Made by a program: the position numbers and the translations under genes. The notes below the pieces were generated by a model. That model was given only the letters and a program-made list of their open reading frames with translations, was not told the DNA's origin and made no database searches. A stretch of 64,000 nucleotides of DNA from contig JAEILZ010000002.1 in NCBI GenBank assembly GCA_018873225.1, positions 3,286,001 to 3,350,000 of the forward strand. Direction: 5' to 3'. The DNA is from [Phialemoniopsis] sp. UDSM-2020. Lineage: Eukaryota; Ascomycota; Sordariomycetes; Thyridiales; Thyridiaceae. Below are positions 54,201-64,000 of the stretch, one piece after another; within the stretch, counting starts at the first letter, position 1; each line of letters starts with the position of its first letter.

Positions 54201-54485
54201 CGGCTGGTCGACTGCAACAAGGTCATGGAGACGACGTTTAAGAAGAGGGGTGGGTTCGGCGACCTCACGCAGGAGTCGATCGAGGAGAGGAGGAGAGAGG
54301 GCAGGACCGCGCTCAAGGAGTCCCGACGGGCGGCGGCGGCCGCCAGTAACCAGGGCGGGGGGTCGTTGACCATCCCCCGGCCAGATAATACGGGCGACAT
54401 CACCGACGTCGAGGGCGCCATGGAGATGCGAAGAAAGGGAACGCTGTTTGGGCGCAGGAGGGCCAGGGCTGCCGAAGCCATGTAA
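51261..54485 (+). CDS. TBC-domain Rab GTPase-activating protein
   Basis: Intronless 1074-aa protein. The first 600 residues are low-complexity, Ser/Pro-rich and probably unstructured, with acidic and proline patches (PPPPPPHSP near 600). The TBC domain runs from about residue 680 (RKGIPPDWRGAAWFYYAGG) to about 980. Both catalytic fingers are present: the arginine finger in IERDLHR (I733, D736, R739) and the glutamine finger in YCQ (Y791, Q793). Family strands LNFLAGLLLLFVETEEQCFWLL and CMTAWFMSCYIGTLPIETTLRVWD follow. A Ser/Thr-rich insert splits the domain at about 865-905. It resembles the Gyp2/Mdr1 or Msb3/Gyp3 groups, which act on Rabs of secretion or endosomes. The start at 51261 has an in-frame ATG in good context. 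Confidence 0.92.
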   Translation: MAALSEAEDAYAADVESKVATPKSRRQRGVKHREFGLYASRMRHRPQTKRESAASELAGWPPQTQQHHPDDRGRLDFYQGTAGQLPDPYLDDYHLHAADSAPQLPPLPISPISPRWASLANGHTIPFDQVTASPSPPIASASFESRSRATSTSSSSKFPGLSSHPYTPSLAQYASSDRSSYSQKTFSPLDGRDDTPSTVTSSTPTSPTLYRPDSRQAGEAVQVDNFSRPRKPSMRQQYVETPVRFRHPDALHVDGKLPPPPMQYSQWQRERARGLSISSSKSTSTHNSLPRQPSNDHLRGNRPAPAGIISPGLPRPPAAYSRNEHPAPAPHPAHGGYLQTREAAPWLVDDEMRSSYRSQWTSSTAHATLFTASGTERSSVLTKTSSRTSYSLWGAGGGTADEGLGVEDVLGMYEKGFADSTGAEDNDLDTHDDGYETKDDMIYEHEHPRPDTRHGESAQLENRILEAMSEPLPVPVPVPPRAPGMSQEDPYMLRDSGAFFRNSGLPSSLPKDIGLSLATKHLGKTDYTDVDPSEKHDSGKVVDDDEEPSVAREHSTRSARTATPSPPPAEPAEQDSPKATETVQDTPTELRPDVPDVPPPPPPHSPALYASAEEEDPASRDRYGFRKHNQYVSRAQYDEWNSTYSEYLARRRKKWVVYLKDSGLMTDNPNRFPPPSAKTKRFIRKGIPPDWRGAAWFYYAGGPGILAKHPGAYDKLLKRVGKGEVKEVDAEAIERDLHRTFPDNLKFKFAAGQPGNGDAISEHTRVEEPAIVSSLRRVLLAFSLYNPQIGYCQSLNFLAGLLLLFVETEEQCFWLLNVITRVYLPGTHEMSLEGSKVDLSVLMSTLRDSMPQVWDKVAGEMEDPNNGSVPPTPTTPKYGTLGRKARRPRGLMTRSATSSGVASSVDRLPPITLCMTAWFMSCYIGTLPIETTLRVWDVFFYEGSKTLFRVALGVFKLGEQEIKGVQDPMEMFGVVQTIPRRLVDCNKVMETTFKKRGGFGDLTQESIEERRREGRTALKESRRAAAAASNQGGGSLTIPRPDNTGDITDVEGAMEMRRKGTLFGRRRARAAEAM

Positions 54486-57400
54486 AATCTGGTCAACCCG
54501 ATCTTGACAAGGTGTGGCTGAACTCTCTTGGTACTCTTGCGCATCCTGATCTGGATTCTTCTGGGACCCTCCCCCCCCAGGTCGACCGCCATTATGTCTC
54601 AGATTACCTGAGCTGGGAGGTCGGCAAACTTGACTGAACGATGTTTACGGCCGAGCGGGTTACAAACTTCTTACCAATCTTCACAATTTCTACTTTTCGA
54701 ACAAAGAAACTCGGAAAGGGACCCGGAGGGAGCTCATTCGTCCATTTTTTACCTTCGCCTGGGACACACATTCTGTCCTTTACCTGTTGAGACAGGCTTC
54801 GTTTCCATAGAGGGGCTTTTTTACTCGGTACAAACAAAAAAGGGTGCATTGGGACGGCGGCGTTTTCGTTTTCTTCTTCTCAATCTCCATTTTACACACT
54901 TACTACCCACCATCTCCTTTGTTCATATTATACAGAAGGAGCTGGCAACTCGCACGCATGTTCATAGACGGGGCGAAGAGAGAGAAGAACGAGAAGGACG
55001 CATTTGCGAGTCGACAGGGAGGAGAGGGAGGACGGGATGCTGCCAAGCATCATGCATTTCCGTAGCTAGAGAGAGAGAGGACGTGGCTATCACTGAAAGA
55101 GCCAAGGAACAATACCCGTGAAGAGGTTAATATGAAAGGAATAAGATCCATCCATTCACTCACCGCCGCAATTTCACGTGCATGCATTCCTGGGCGAGAG
55201 CGACGATGATAGGAGAGCTACACCCAGTGGAACGGTCTAAACGGATCGCCAAGCGCGACAGAGGGCGGTGCGCATCCATTCATTCTGTGCCGCTGTTTAA
55301 CGTTATCGCTTTGCTTTGTCTGGACCCAAATGCGACAAGAGAGAGCAAAGGCGACCCCGAGTCGCGCGGATGGGGTCTACTTTACTTTATTCGAGGTTAG
55401 GTTGGTCCCTCTTGTCTGGGACATTTGGGTGGGGAGCTAGGTAGCTGTCGTGCCAAGAGACAAAGCTGTTTCTCTTGACTTGCTGTCAATGGCATTCTGG
55501 CAAGCGAGAGAAAAGAGGGGTTAGAGAGAGAGGAGGAAGCTTTGGCACAGGCGAGGCCCCACGCCGTTTTGGCGCAGATCACCACTTCTTGTGGAGGAGC
55601 TGAAACCTGCAAGCTTTGAGAGCTCTGGAATTGAGTTTTGTGTTTGCTTGGATCTAGATTGGGGACTGTCTCTCTCTATTGTCTACCTATGGATTGCGAA
55701 GAACCAACAGGACAGACAGGGCAAGACAAGTTTGTTTCTGACGTGTCATTTCCTCTCAAGCTCCTAAGGGAGAGAGAAACGTTCGGGATTTGAACTTGTT
55801 TATGATATTTACCTTACCTACTGTGGGTGTAGCTTACTTTTGCTTGTCCTTTGGTACATACGTAGCTACATCTTGTGAGCTGGCTTTGGTCAAGCTCGAC
55901 TTACTGCTGCACCACGTTGGAACAATTGGGTTGGCGAGAGATGTGCGGTTCAGATGTCGGGACCGATTTCGGCAAAGAGGGCACTGCCATACAATTGTCG
56001 CCCGGGGCGCAGGATGCGTCATCCTTAGGGCGGTGGTTCCGTTTACAACGGTGGACATACGCCTCTGTCGAGCGTTGATCGCGATCGCATTCTATGACAT
56101 CCCAGCCTCAGGTGCACGTAGGTTTGCGTGCCCGTCGTTGTCTGTCACGATGAGGTCCGCATGGCGTGTTTCATAGATAGTCAAAGAAGCGAGGTTGGAG
56201 GTTGATCTCTGATCGCGATCGCGCGTATTGTACCCAGTCATTCCTGGCGCATAGATTAGGCGGGGCCATTGACGTCGAAGATGAAGCGGATTGACGCAAC
56301 TGAGGCATCAAGCAACAAGGTCCCCCTCGCCGCTCACCCCTCCTTAATCACAAGGCGTGCCCGCTCGAAAGAAGCAGGCAGGAGCGGTGTTCGGAGCCGG
56401 ACTCGTACGCGAGAGGGATCGTGAGGAGGAGGTGGGGGAGGTCGTTGATCCTGAGTATGAAGTTTAATCTGTTGGTGTTTGCAGATCATCATGATCAAAA
56501 AAATCAAGAGCTGCAATGCTACGATAGGACATGCATGCATGGACCGGGGTTCTGGATTGTGGTGTAAGCTGGACGGATTCCGCATCCGGTTTGCCGCGAG
56601 GGCAAGGGATTGGCCGTTTGTCGACAAAGTTTTGCGTCAGCGACCCAGTCGGCCGTCCCACCAGTCCAAGATTGGTATGCGAGTCCTGCTTGCTGGTCGT
56701 CGTACACTGTAGGTATTCCCAGAGGGCAGCCAGGACCATATCCCGTCGACTTTGCTTGGTTTTTTCTGGCCTAATGTCTCAGCGGAGGTTTGCGGTGTGA
56801 CCGGGTTTCCGACCATAATTAGCCCGAATTGCTAGTGGCCTGGAAAGTTGAGAGGGTATTTTTGACGATTTAGGGTCCGCGCTCGTATGGGGTGTTATCG
56901 AAACGCTTTATGATTCTGCTGGCTGGTATCTCGTCCTTGATGGCGATGAATGAACATCTCCAATGATATTCCGGAACACTTGCATGCCGTCACTCGCCAA
57001 TTGCTTGGGTGCGCCTTGGGGATCGCTCGTGAATGGATCGGCAAAAGCTGGGTACTGCCAGCCTGGTGTGAGTCCAAGCGCTTGGCTCACCCGGCTGCCG
57101 TTGCCCTGAATTGTTCGAGATCGCGATCACTGGCTCGCTGCCTCCATTTCAGAGAAGGACGATCCATCGCAGGCCGAGGCGTTTTGTGTATGTGTTTGGC
57201 ACGGTAGAGATAGACTTCTCGCCTACTGTTTGCTGGTGCGGGCGGGTTGTCGTCGTGGAAGTAGCGATACCAAAATTCGGCCATGCTTTCTGCCCGAAGC
57301 TGCCGATGCCGCGCAAGAAAGGGGAGACGTTTCCGCACGATACTGTACACGCGTGAGAATCATGATTCGGGCCGCCGTTCGACTTTATTTTGTTCCTTTC

Positions 57401-58779
57401 CTTTTTCTGCGATGAAGGGTCCTCGATTTTCCGGCAAGTCCATGCCGTTTTCTGTCAGAAACGGATTCCGCGTATTTCGTTGCAACATATCGGCGAGGTG
57501 CGACGAATCCGGGGTTCCACGTGTTCTTGAATGGGAATGGGAAAATGGGCTTGATACGGAATCGAGGTTCGTACAGGCAATTCTTCAGGTACCTCTGAAG
57601 GCATTCGCGAAGCTTGGCCTGGGTCTAGACTGGAAAGGATGGGTGGTTTTGGTGAGAATGGCACCACTCGAGACGTGCCATGGGCCCATTCCAGGCGTGT
57701 TTGCCAGGGGGGTGAGGACCCACCATGCTCCCACTGGGCCCACTGATGGCACTGATGGATGGGTCGATAAGTGCTAGTCGAACCATCCAAAACCAGTCGA
57801 TAGCTGTCAATCAATGGGGCCCTGAGTGCTGAGCTGCCACTGAGCTGCCAGAGGGAGGGGCCCTGACTGACGGGTAACGGCACGCTATCCTTGGAGCTTT
57901 GACCAATCCGCATGTCCACACGCCCACACACACCCAAGCTCATACACACCTTTTTCGGTTCTCGCATCGCATTTTTGCATTTGCACATGCAGTAACAATA
58001 GCAAGGCAAGTCTTCTCGAAGGGCAACACAAGGATGAAAGGGTACAGCTCCCACACAAGGTTCTCGCTCTCGCCATGCCCCACCTTGTCTTTCTACAGTC
58101 TTGGCCGTGCTTGGCAGATCCCCTACAAAGTACTACAGCCATGTTGGGATCCCCCACCGCACCGGCCAGTCTAGACGGCATTCTCAACTGCCCACCACCC
58201 ACTTGCGCTGCAATGATCCCACCACTGCCAATCTCGACTGTTGTCATTGCCCATGGCGCCATCACGATTTCAGATCGGAATTCTGCGTCAATGGGATATG
58301 AAGTCATTCCTCCTTTGGAACCCAAGGGTTCTGGGGAAGCCCCGCCCACGCCCACCACCAGGGTGCTTCCCGCTGCTCCCATTGGCCTTCTGGGTCGTAT
58401 CGACTTCTGGCCGGGCTGCCGAGCTGAGTCCTTTTGGCCCTTTTTCCCATCAGGTAAAACTTTCTTGGCCGAGCCCGCTGCCGGGGTGTGGCCCAGCTTG
58501 CGCCCAGCTCATCCGCAGATCTGGGATCTGCCCTTGGACCCCGAGACGGCCATGACTTGTATATAGATAGACCCGAATCAGCAGACCATGACGGATGAGG
58601 TGGTTACACATCGTCATCGACTTCTAGGTCTTTACTGCGAGTAACTTCACACCAAGCTTTTCAGCTCCCATTCCAGAACATAAACATCACCCGATCAAAG
58701 CATCATTGTACATCTTGCTCAGTCTCTACTCTACCTTGATCTCCTCATTACTCAAGCCACACACACACCACTAGACACA
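54486..58779. other. Long gene-poor stretch (4.3 kb) upstream of the bHLH gene
   Basis: I find no credible gene. Frames at 57885-58382 (minus) and 58075-58566 (plus) overlap each other, lack domains and introns, and sit in the bHLH promoter. The stretch has repeated GAGAGAG/AGAGAGG words (55060-55080, 55500-55540, 55755-55775) and a TATA box at 58560. Long upstream regions like this are common for regulated transcription-factor genes. Confidence 0.45.
58560..58566 (+). promoter_or_regulatory. TATA box of the bHLH gene
   Basis: TATATAG lies 220 bp upstream of the ATG at 58780 and is followed by a CA- and CT-rich leader, consistent with a 5' UTR of about 180 bp. Confidence 0.5.
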
Positions 58780-59800
58780 ATGCCCATGTCCATGAACACC
58801 GCCAATCTGTTCCCGACAGATCTTGATCTCGATCTTGACATGTCCAAGGTAAGCTTAATTGGAATAAGCAATGCTCAATTGCCACAGTATCCCCATCTTA
58901 TCCATGATACAGCTAGCTAACACGCCATTTCCCCAGATGAACATGCCCTTCAATGGAGGCTACGGTGCCACTGGCTGGGGCGACGGGCTCTCCTACTCGC
59001 CTGACGTCTTCGTTGAGGACCCTTCCTTCGACTACTTCTCTATGTTCTCCAACAATGGGGCCGCCTCCAATGACTTCATGAGCTGGTCCGCCGGCCAGCC
59101 CTATGGCGCTGCCGCCCCCACTGCTCAGGCCACCTCGGCCGACAACTGCTTCGGCTTCCAGGACATGGACTACCTCAGCGAGGGCATTGCCTCCCCTGGC
59201 GAGATGACCGACGGCTCCAGCTCCCGCGGCAGCTCCCGCAAGCACAGCCGCGCCGACGACAGCGACTCGTCGGCCGCTGAGGAGCCCGTCTCGCCCCGCA
59301 CCACAACTCGCCCGGCCTCCAAGAAGTCGCGCCCTTCCCCGCGCTTCGGCAAGCCCTCCACCAAGACCTCCAAGTCTTCTTCCAGCAGCAAGAACTCCTC
59401 ATCGCCCGCTTCCGAGGCCAGCAGCAAGCCCAGCGTCGGCCTCCGCACCGCCCCGCGCAAGGTCAAGCCCGAGAGCAAGGCCTCGCCCGCCACGCCCGAG
59501 GACGACCTGACTGCCGAGGAGCAGCGCGCTCGCCAGAGCCACAACCTGGTCGAGAAGAAGTACCGCAACCGCCTCAATGCTCAATTCGAGCAGCTTCTCG
59601 CCGTCCTCCCCGCCGATCAGCAGCGTGAGGCCACCACCTCCAAGCGCGGCGGCTCTGACGAGGAGAAGCGCATGAGCAAAGGTGACGTCCTTGACCTCGC
59701 CCGCCGGAGGATAAGGGCCCTCGAGCAGGAGAAGGCTCGCCTGCAATCCGAGCGGGCGACGCTCATGGAGACGGCCAACTCTATGCGGGGGATGGCTTAA
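58780..59800 (+). CDS. SREBP-like bHLH transcription factor, soluble
   Basis: Two exons, 58780-58848 (23 codons) and 58937-59800, with an 88-bp intron, give 310 aa. The N-terminal half is Gly/Phe/Tyr- and Ser-rich, likely an activation region. A basic Ser/Lys linker (KKSRPSPRFGKPSTKTSK) follows. The bHLH spans about residues 218-297: the basic region SHNLVEKKYRNRLN has His225, a Glu-Lys pair and Tyr232, where most bHLH proteins have Arg. That Tyr is the hallmark of SREBP-type factors binding both SRE and E-box sites. Helix 2 (MSKGDVLDLARRRI) continues into a short Leu/Glu-rich coil. There is no transmembrane segment, so it is not a membrane-released SREBP. The helix-loop contains an extended Gly/Ser/Glu loop. 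Confidence 0.92.
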
Positions 59801-61370
59801 AGGGTCGCGCGATCGATCGTTTCCAAAGATGATTATGATGATGACGCTCTCCCTGGAGAACCATTCCTTTTGCATTTCTTGATCATGGGATTATGAGCGA
59901 GGCGTTCCGGGGACGAGCAACTTGGACGGACCGCAAAGCGGATATCCTGATCCAGTTGACTCTTTTGCAAATTTTAGATGAACATGTTTTCTTCGCGGCG
60001 AGACTTTCGCGCGTATTTCTATATATCCGGCCTCTTGGCCAAACAGCACTGGCGATAGCCAGGAATAATTGAATACCCTCTTGACAAACTTTGAGATCCT
60101 CTATGCTCCTGTGATTCAGTCAAGGTGAAGCTCGGTGAGCGCCTATCATCGTAAGTGACTTGAGCCCACCTACCTACACCGGCATTTCTACACCGAGGGC
60201 TTCTTGAAGAAGTTCTTGCTCCGGGGGATTGGCCACAACCGGAAGACACAGTGAGGAAGACACTGCTCGGCTAGTTACCGAGACCGTTTGCCTTAACTAT
60301 GGAGGATCATGGCGATGTTGACGACGCCCGTTATAGACCCATGACCAGACATAGGGTAATAGATGGACATCGGACTTCATATGCAAGGGCGGCCGGGTGC
60401 CACCTCACCCTCATCACGTCTCCAGGTTCAAGCACATGCAGCCTCACAAGGCTGAATGGGGAAACGCCATTTGATATGCAGCAAGGGTAAAGCGAGCCTC
60501 CCGCGATGACGAACAAGTTCCATGAACCAAGCCTAGCTTCAGGCACTAAGGCAAGGGACGTCGACGACAAGCTTCTTCCCGGGGCCGGCATTAGTGCGGC
60601 TACTACTCGAAGTCTGCGACGCTTAGATGAAGCAACCACTGGCCTCCCCTCAAGGTAGGGGCCCCAGGGCCGGGGAGTCGGAGACAGGGGGATGGAGAGC
60701 CAAGACTTGCCGCATCATACGTTTCGATGGAGGGTGAAGGGCCACTGGTCCCAGCAAATCGGAAGGCCTCAACAGCCCTTTCCCCTCGATTACCGGGCCC
60801 TTGGTTTGACCCCCGTCCAAGTACCGGGCGGGCCTAGATCGCCTGGGGTGGCACGATCTGTATGCAAGCAGCCCCCGGCGGGCGGGTCCATCCTGTCGGG
60901 ACCAGCCGTTCTCCCTTCGGAGATCGTACCGGGGCAACGAATCGGGAGAGCTTGTCGAAGGATCGAGAAAGGAAGATGCAATTGATTTTCCAGTCTGTCT
61001 TTGATAAGATAAGCCGATTAAACCACAGCATTAGTGTGCGGGTCTGCTATTGCGTTTGACCCCCTTTTGTGGTAATAGTGAGGCTGATAGCGCCGGGGTC
61101 GTGATGATTCATAGACGGCGTCATGCGCTTGTGAGCGTCATTGACGGCCTTTGCGAATTGCACAACGCAGAGTGTTGTAACCATATGCAGATGTGAATGA
61201 CAATGATGCATTGAATTTGTTTCATACTTTAGCAGCTGAGGTTCTGGGGGATAAAAGGTGAGGTTTGACCTCCTGGTTTGACGGAACGACACCATCTGCA
61301 TCAACGCACACCCAACCCACTCCAACCACCAGTTTAATAACTCTCCCAAGCTCCATACATTACCTTAATC
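59801..61370. other. Intergenic, 1.6 kb, no gene seen
   Basis: This is the 3' flank of the bHLH gene and upstream region of the CHZ-motif gene. A CCCCT (stress-element-like) word occurs at about 61063 before the latter. The GC-rich stretch 60640-60960 has overlapping open frames on both strands but no domain. Confidence 0.45.
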
Positions 61371-61749
61371 ATGTCTTCCAAGCGCGACCTCGGTGAGATC
61401 CCGGCCGACGTCCCCACCGGCGAGGACAACGACAACAGCTACGTCTCGCGCTCCGGCCACAAGGGCGAGGAGATCCCCGTCGTCTCGGACCAGGAGCGTA
61501 TCGAGGACCCCATCGACGACCGGGTCGCTGACACTGACGAGCAGCTCGGTATGTTCTTGAATTGAACAAAGTGCGTACGTTAGTGTTGCTGACATGGCAT
61601 GAATAGCTCATGACGATAACGAGGCCATTGACAGCTCCAACATTATTGACGAGCGCACCCGCGGCGCCGTACCCGCTGAGGGTACTTATGCCGAGCCCGG
61701 AGATGAGGAGGGTCTGCCTGGCCCGGAGGATGGCACCAGCTCCAACTAG
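61371..61749 (+). CDS. Small acidic protein with CHZ-type motif
   Basis: Two exons, 61371-61548 and 61607-61749, with a 58-bp intron, encode 106 aa. It is acidic and polar throughout, with no signal peptide or hydrophobic segment, so it is likely disordered. The segment EAIDSSNIIDERTRGA resembles the CHZ motif of the H2A.Z/H2B chaperone Chz1 (pattern ..SNI....RRTRG..). The protein lacks a second Arg before TRG and the long acidic flanks usual in Chz1. It may be a shortened CHZ-family member or only a look-alike. A stress-induced disordered protein is an alternative reading. Splice phases and the ATG are clear, so the gene is more certain than the name. Confidence 0.8.
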
Positions 61750-61979
61750 ACTGGTGATGTCTTTATCTGTATGAGTAGTGTAACGTACTGTATTGGAGTT
61801 GAGCAGATAATTGCAATGATGATGGCTCGAATTTGCAGTCTTACTGCCTCCTGATGAGCATAGCCAGACCTAAAGTACATGATGTAACGAATGACTCTGC
61901 ACATGAGCTTGATTGCGTGTATCATGAACGTCGTTAGAATTTGACCTTGATGGCATTGATAAGTCTCTCGTGTCAACAC

Positions 61980-63464
61980 CTAGCTTGGGTCCAAGTCGCC
62001 ACAGATCTCAAGCTCTAGATCAAGACCGTGATTCATCTCTCCCCGATTGTCGCACTGCTTCGTCAGCCAGTCCTTCAACATTCCCTCCGAGGCGCGTGCG
62101 CGCCGTTGCATCCACCAGCACTCGTTCGCAGGCACTAGTATCCTCACAGCGCGGTAGAAGTGGTACAGCACGAGAAGGGCATGCGGATCGAGCTGCTGGA
62201 CCATGGAGGTGAACGGCCCGTAGCACATGACCGGGAAACAGTGCATGTACCTCATCAGGCGGGACAGCACGACACCGGCAACGGACACGGGCGGCTCCGA
62301 CTCCGGGAGGAGCAACAGGATGGGGCCTAGATGCGAGACGGCTGGACCGTACCCGTCTTTCACCACGTTCGGCATTTCTGACGTAGCTTGAGCGGCGAGG
62401 TTGTCGTGACCGACCTCTGGTTTGGGCAGGTCTACCCGCTTCGGGCACCGTATGGGCACATCCAGTAGCTCGGTTTTGAGCGGTCGTCGGTATGAGAAGG
62501 CATCTCGATATGGCGCTAGAGCATCGTCCGTAACGCACGCCGCACCGGCCAGCGGACTGGAAAAGTCCTGCCGGACATGCTCCATGAATACGGACTTCTG
62601 GTGCGCCAAGAGGGGCACACTCTTGAGAAAGACTCGTTTCAGGCTTGTGTTGAAAGTGAACAGACGGTCCCCTGGCGCAGCCTCATCCTGATCTGTGCTG
62701 CCGGGATGATGATCAGGAGACATAGTCTCAGTACCGATCCATATCTCGTACTGCAGCAGCAGAGATGTGGCGATGAAGGCGTCGATATGCATGGAGGTGA
62801 AGTTATTGGACAGCTCATGGCGAAACCCAGACAGGGCACGACACAGGTGACCCGCCGCTACTGTCGTGTACAGTGTGTCTTCCGGCTGCAAGGTGCTGAG
62901 GTGGCGGGCAGAGATACAGAGAATGACGTTTGTCAGAAACTCAAAGTGAAAGCTGAGTTTGAGTGCCTCAGCCCACAGGTCCGGGCTGAGGAGGAGAGTG
63001 TAGCGAGTGCATGCTTCGAAGTGATGCAGCAGTTTCAGGTGCAGAAGGTTGGGGGCCGTGTCACCAAGCCCGATGCTTCTCACCGTGACCCTGGCAGACT
63101 CTAATGGAACAGGGCTAGATCTCTTACGCTTCAAAGTGCAGGGTTGGCACTTCTCTCTTCTTGAAACGCAATTTGAACATGGCGTGCCCTCATTACACTG
63201 ATCATGACCTCAAGTTAGTTTCGATGCGCGGCCGCAATGGTGAAGAGATGAGATAACCTTTACCCGCCTTCTCTTGCAATTGTCGCAGCCCCGTCGGGAC
63301 TTCTGGTGGGCCCGTCTTCGCCTCGATGTGTCGGCCTCCAGTGCTCTTGGGACTGGGTGTAGGACGGAACCACTCTCGGCCGTTGTGGAGAGCACGAGTG
63401 TGCTGGTCAGGTCTTCTAGGGTGTGCGTGGGCTTCACCGGGCGAGTTGCCGAGCTCGAGACCAT
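61980..63464 (-). CDS. Zn2Cys6 transcription factor
   Basis: Two exons, 63464-63258 and 63197-61980, encode 474 aa. The 60-bp intron splits the zinc cluster exactly before its third cysteine. Spliced, the cluster reads C-x2-C-x6-C-x5-C-x2-C-x6-C (CDNCKRRRVK|CNEGTPCSNCV..), a normal binuclear cluster for CGG-half-site binding. The preceding basic RRRRAHQKSRRG is typical. The C-terminal part is helical (LLHLKLLHHFEACTRYTL, VILCISARHLS), as in the Upc2-like/Fungal_trans_2 group. I chose the ATG at 63464 (MVSSSATRP), but the in-frame ATG at 63575 would add 37 residues. It is divergent from the short-chain dehydrogenase gene, a common regulator/enzyme arrangement in metabolic clusters. Confidence 0.88.
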
Positions 63465-63873
63465 GACTGAGAGGAGCGACAATGGTTTTGACGGAATTAA
63501 TGCAAGAAGGGCCGGGATGGGGAGACTGAACGGAGAGAGGCATGCACGGGATGAGGTTTGCTGGCCGTGGATCACCTCCGTTATCTCCGGCCGTCTTACT
63601 CGTCAACCCTGCCGATGGCGCTCTTCCTAATTCAGCGATACGAGACTAAAAGGGAAAAGTCTCTTGCCCACAGGGAGGAGGTGGGTAATGCACGACCAAT
63701 AAAAAGACTTTGACTGTCTGTAATCGAGAGTGTGCACTGCAAGAATGCCGTTGACTACGGCGGATGACCACGACATATATAAAGCAATCTTGTCAGATGT
63801 ATGAGCCGAAAATGCGGAAGAGAATGCTGTTCTCACGATTTATCTTCTCCCCCAAAGGCGAAGCGTTCCCAAG
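63465..63873. other. Divergent promoter, Zn2Cys6 regulator and dehydrogenase
   Basis: Over about 400 bp it has a TATATAAA box for the dehydrogenase. GAGGAG occurs at 63471 and 63675, so this hexamer is not exclusive to the 7.5-18.9 kb block. Single CGG triplets near 63759 are possible zinc-cluster half-sites. Confidence 0.5.
63776..63783 (+). promoter_or_regulatory. TATA box of the short-chain dehydrogenase
   Basis: TATATAAA lies about 95 bp upstream of the ATG at 63874. Confidence 0.6.
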
Positions 63874-64000
63874 ATGGTAGCACTCTCCCAAGTCACGGCG
63901 TCCAACCGGCGCATCAGCTCCACATTCCCGGATGGGCTCGTCGCCGTCTTTGTCGGAGGAACGAGCGGCATCGGCGAGTACACACTGAAGCAGCTCGCCA
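63874..64000 (+). CDS. Short-chain dehydrogenase/reductase, N-terminal fragment (cut by window end)
   Basis: The first 42 codons are present. After a short leader, GLVAVFVGGTSGIGEYTLKQ shows the first Rossmann strand and the glycine-rich TGxxxGIG-type nucleotide loop (here GGTSGIG), the signature of NAD(P)-dependent short-chain dehydrogenases. The rest lies beyond the window. The leader ASNRRI before the strand is typical of fungal secondary-metabolism SDRs. It is divergent from the Zn2Cys6 regulator. Confidence 0.85.
   Translation, partial: MVALSQVTASNRRISSTFPDGLVAVFVGGTSGIGEYTLKQLA

Noticed and set aside
57885..58566. Overlapping long open frames on both strands (about 165 codons each)
   Set aside because: They lack domains and introns and lie directly in the bHLH promoter; mutual overlap in GC-rich sequence is a usual chance effect.
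63471..63680. GAGGAG copies in the dehydrogenase/Zn2Cys6 promoter as further members of the cluster regulon
   Set aside because: Only two copies without palindromic context, 45 kb away; they mainly show that the hexamer alone is not specific.

Overview
This window is nuclear DNA of a filamentous ascomycete. The evidence is short introns (about 52-90 bp, GT..AG, with CTAAC-type branch points), Zn2Cys6 and C2H2/fungal_trans regulators, two fungal rhodopsin-domain receptors, a ChAP-family protein, HIR3, and secreted CBM1 and CBM18 modules. The gene set looks like a Sordariomycete, possibly plant-associated. That placement is inference; no rRNA, tRNA or mitochondrial marker is visible. I traced exon structures for about 22 genes by matching splice sites, reading phase and family similarity.

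Layout. 0-1.3 kb: short palindromic repeats at 20-bp spacing and a decayed C2H2-like gene. 1.6-7 kb: an MFS sugar transporter, a small membrane protein and a rhodopsin-domain receptor, all on the minus strand. 7.5-18.9 kb: the most interesting segment. It holds a class II aldolase, a DAL5-type anion transporter, an HpcH/HpaI aldolase, a RidA-family protein, an Fe(II)/2-oxoglutarate oxygenase and a C2H2/fungal_trans regulator. The intergenic regions between the enzyme and transporter genes are densely sown with GAGGAG/CTCCTC, including a perfect 16-bp palindrome. The two zinc fingers of the regulator, read with the simple recognition code, predict GNGGAG. I propose a self-contained, pathway-specific catabolic cluster whose substrate is unknown.

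20-33 kb: a second rhodopsin-domain receptor, a signal-peptide-bearing EthD protein, a proline-rich hypothetical protein, a ZIP metal transporter, a 10-cysteine secreted mini-protein with a Kex2-type site, and a secreted protein with an N-terminal CBM18 and a C-terminal CBM1 joined by a long Thr-rich repeat. 33.8-47.2 kb: housekeeping genes, namely a ubiquitin-conjugating enzyme, a coactosin/ADF-H protein, HIR3 (with a first exon of only the ATG), a ChAP-family exomer cargo adaptor and an acidic nuclear protein.

47-59 kb: a TBC Rab-GAP and a SREBP-like bHLH regulator, separated by two gene-poor stretches of about 4 kb. 61.4-64 kb: a small CHZ-motif protein, a Zn2Cys6 regulator and the first codons of a short-chain dehydrogenase running off the end. 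The last two are divergent and may mark the edge of another metabolic cluster.
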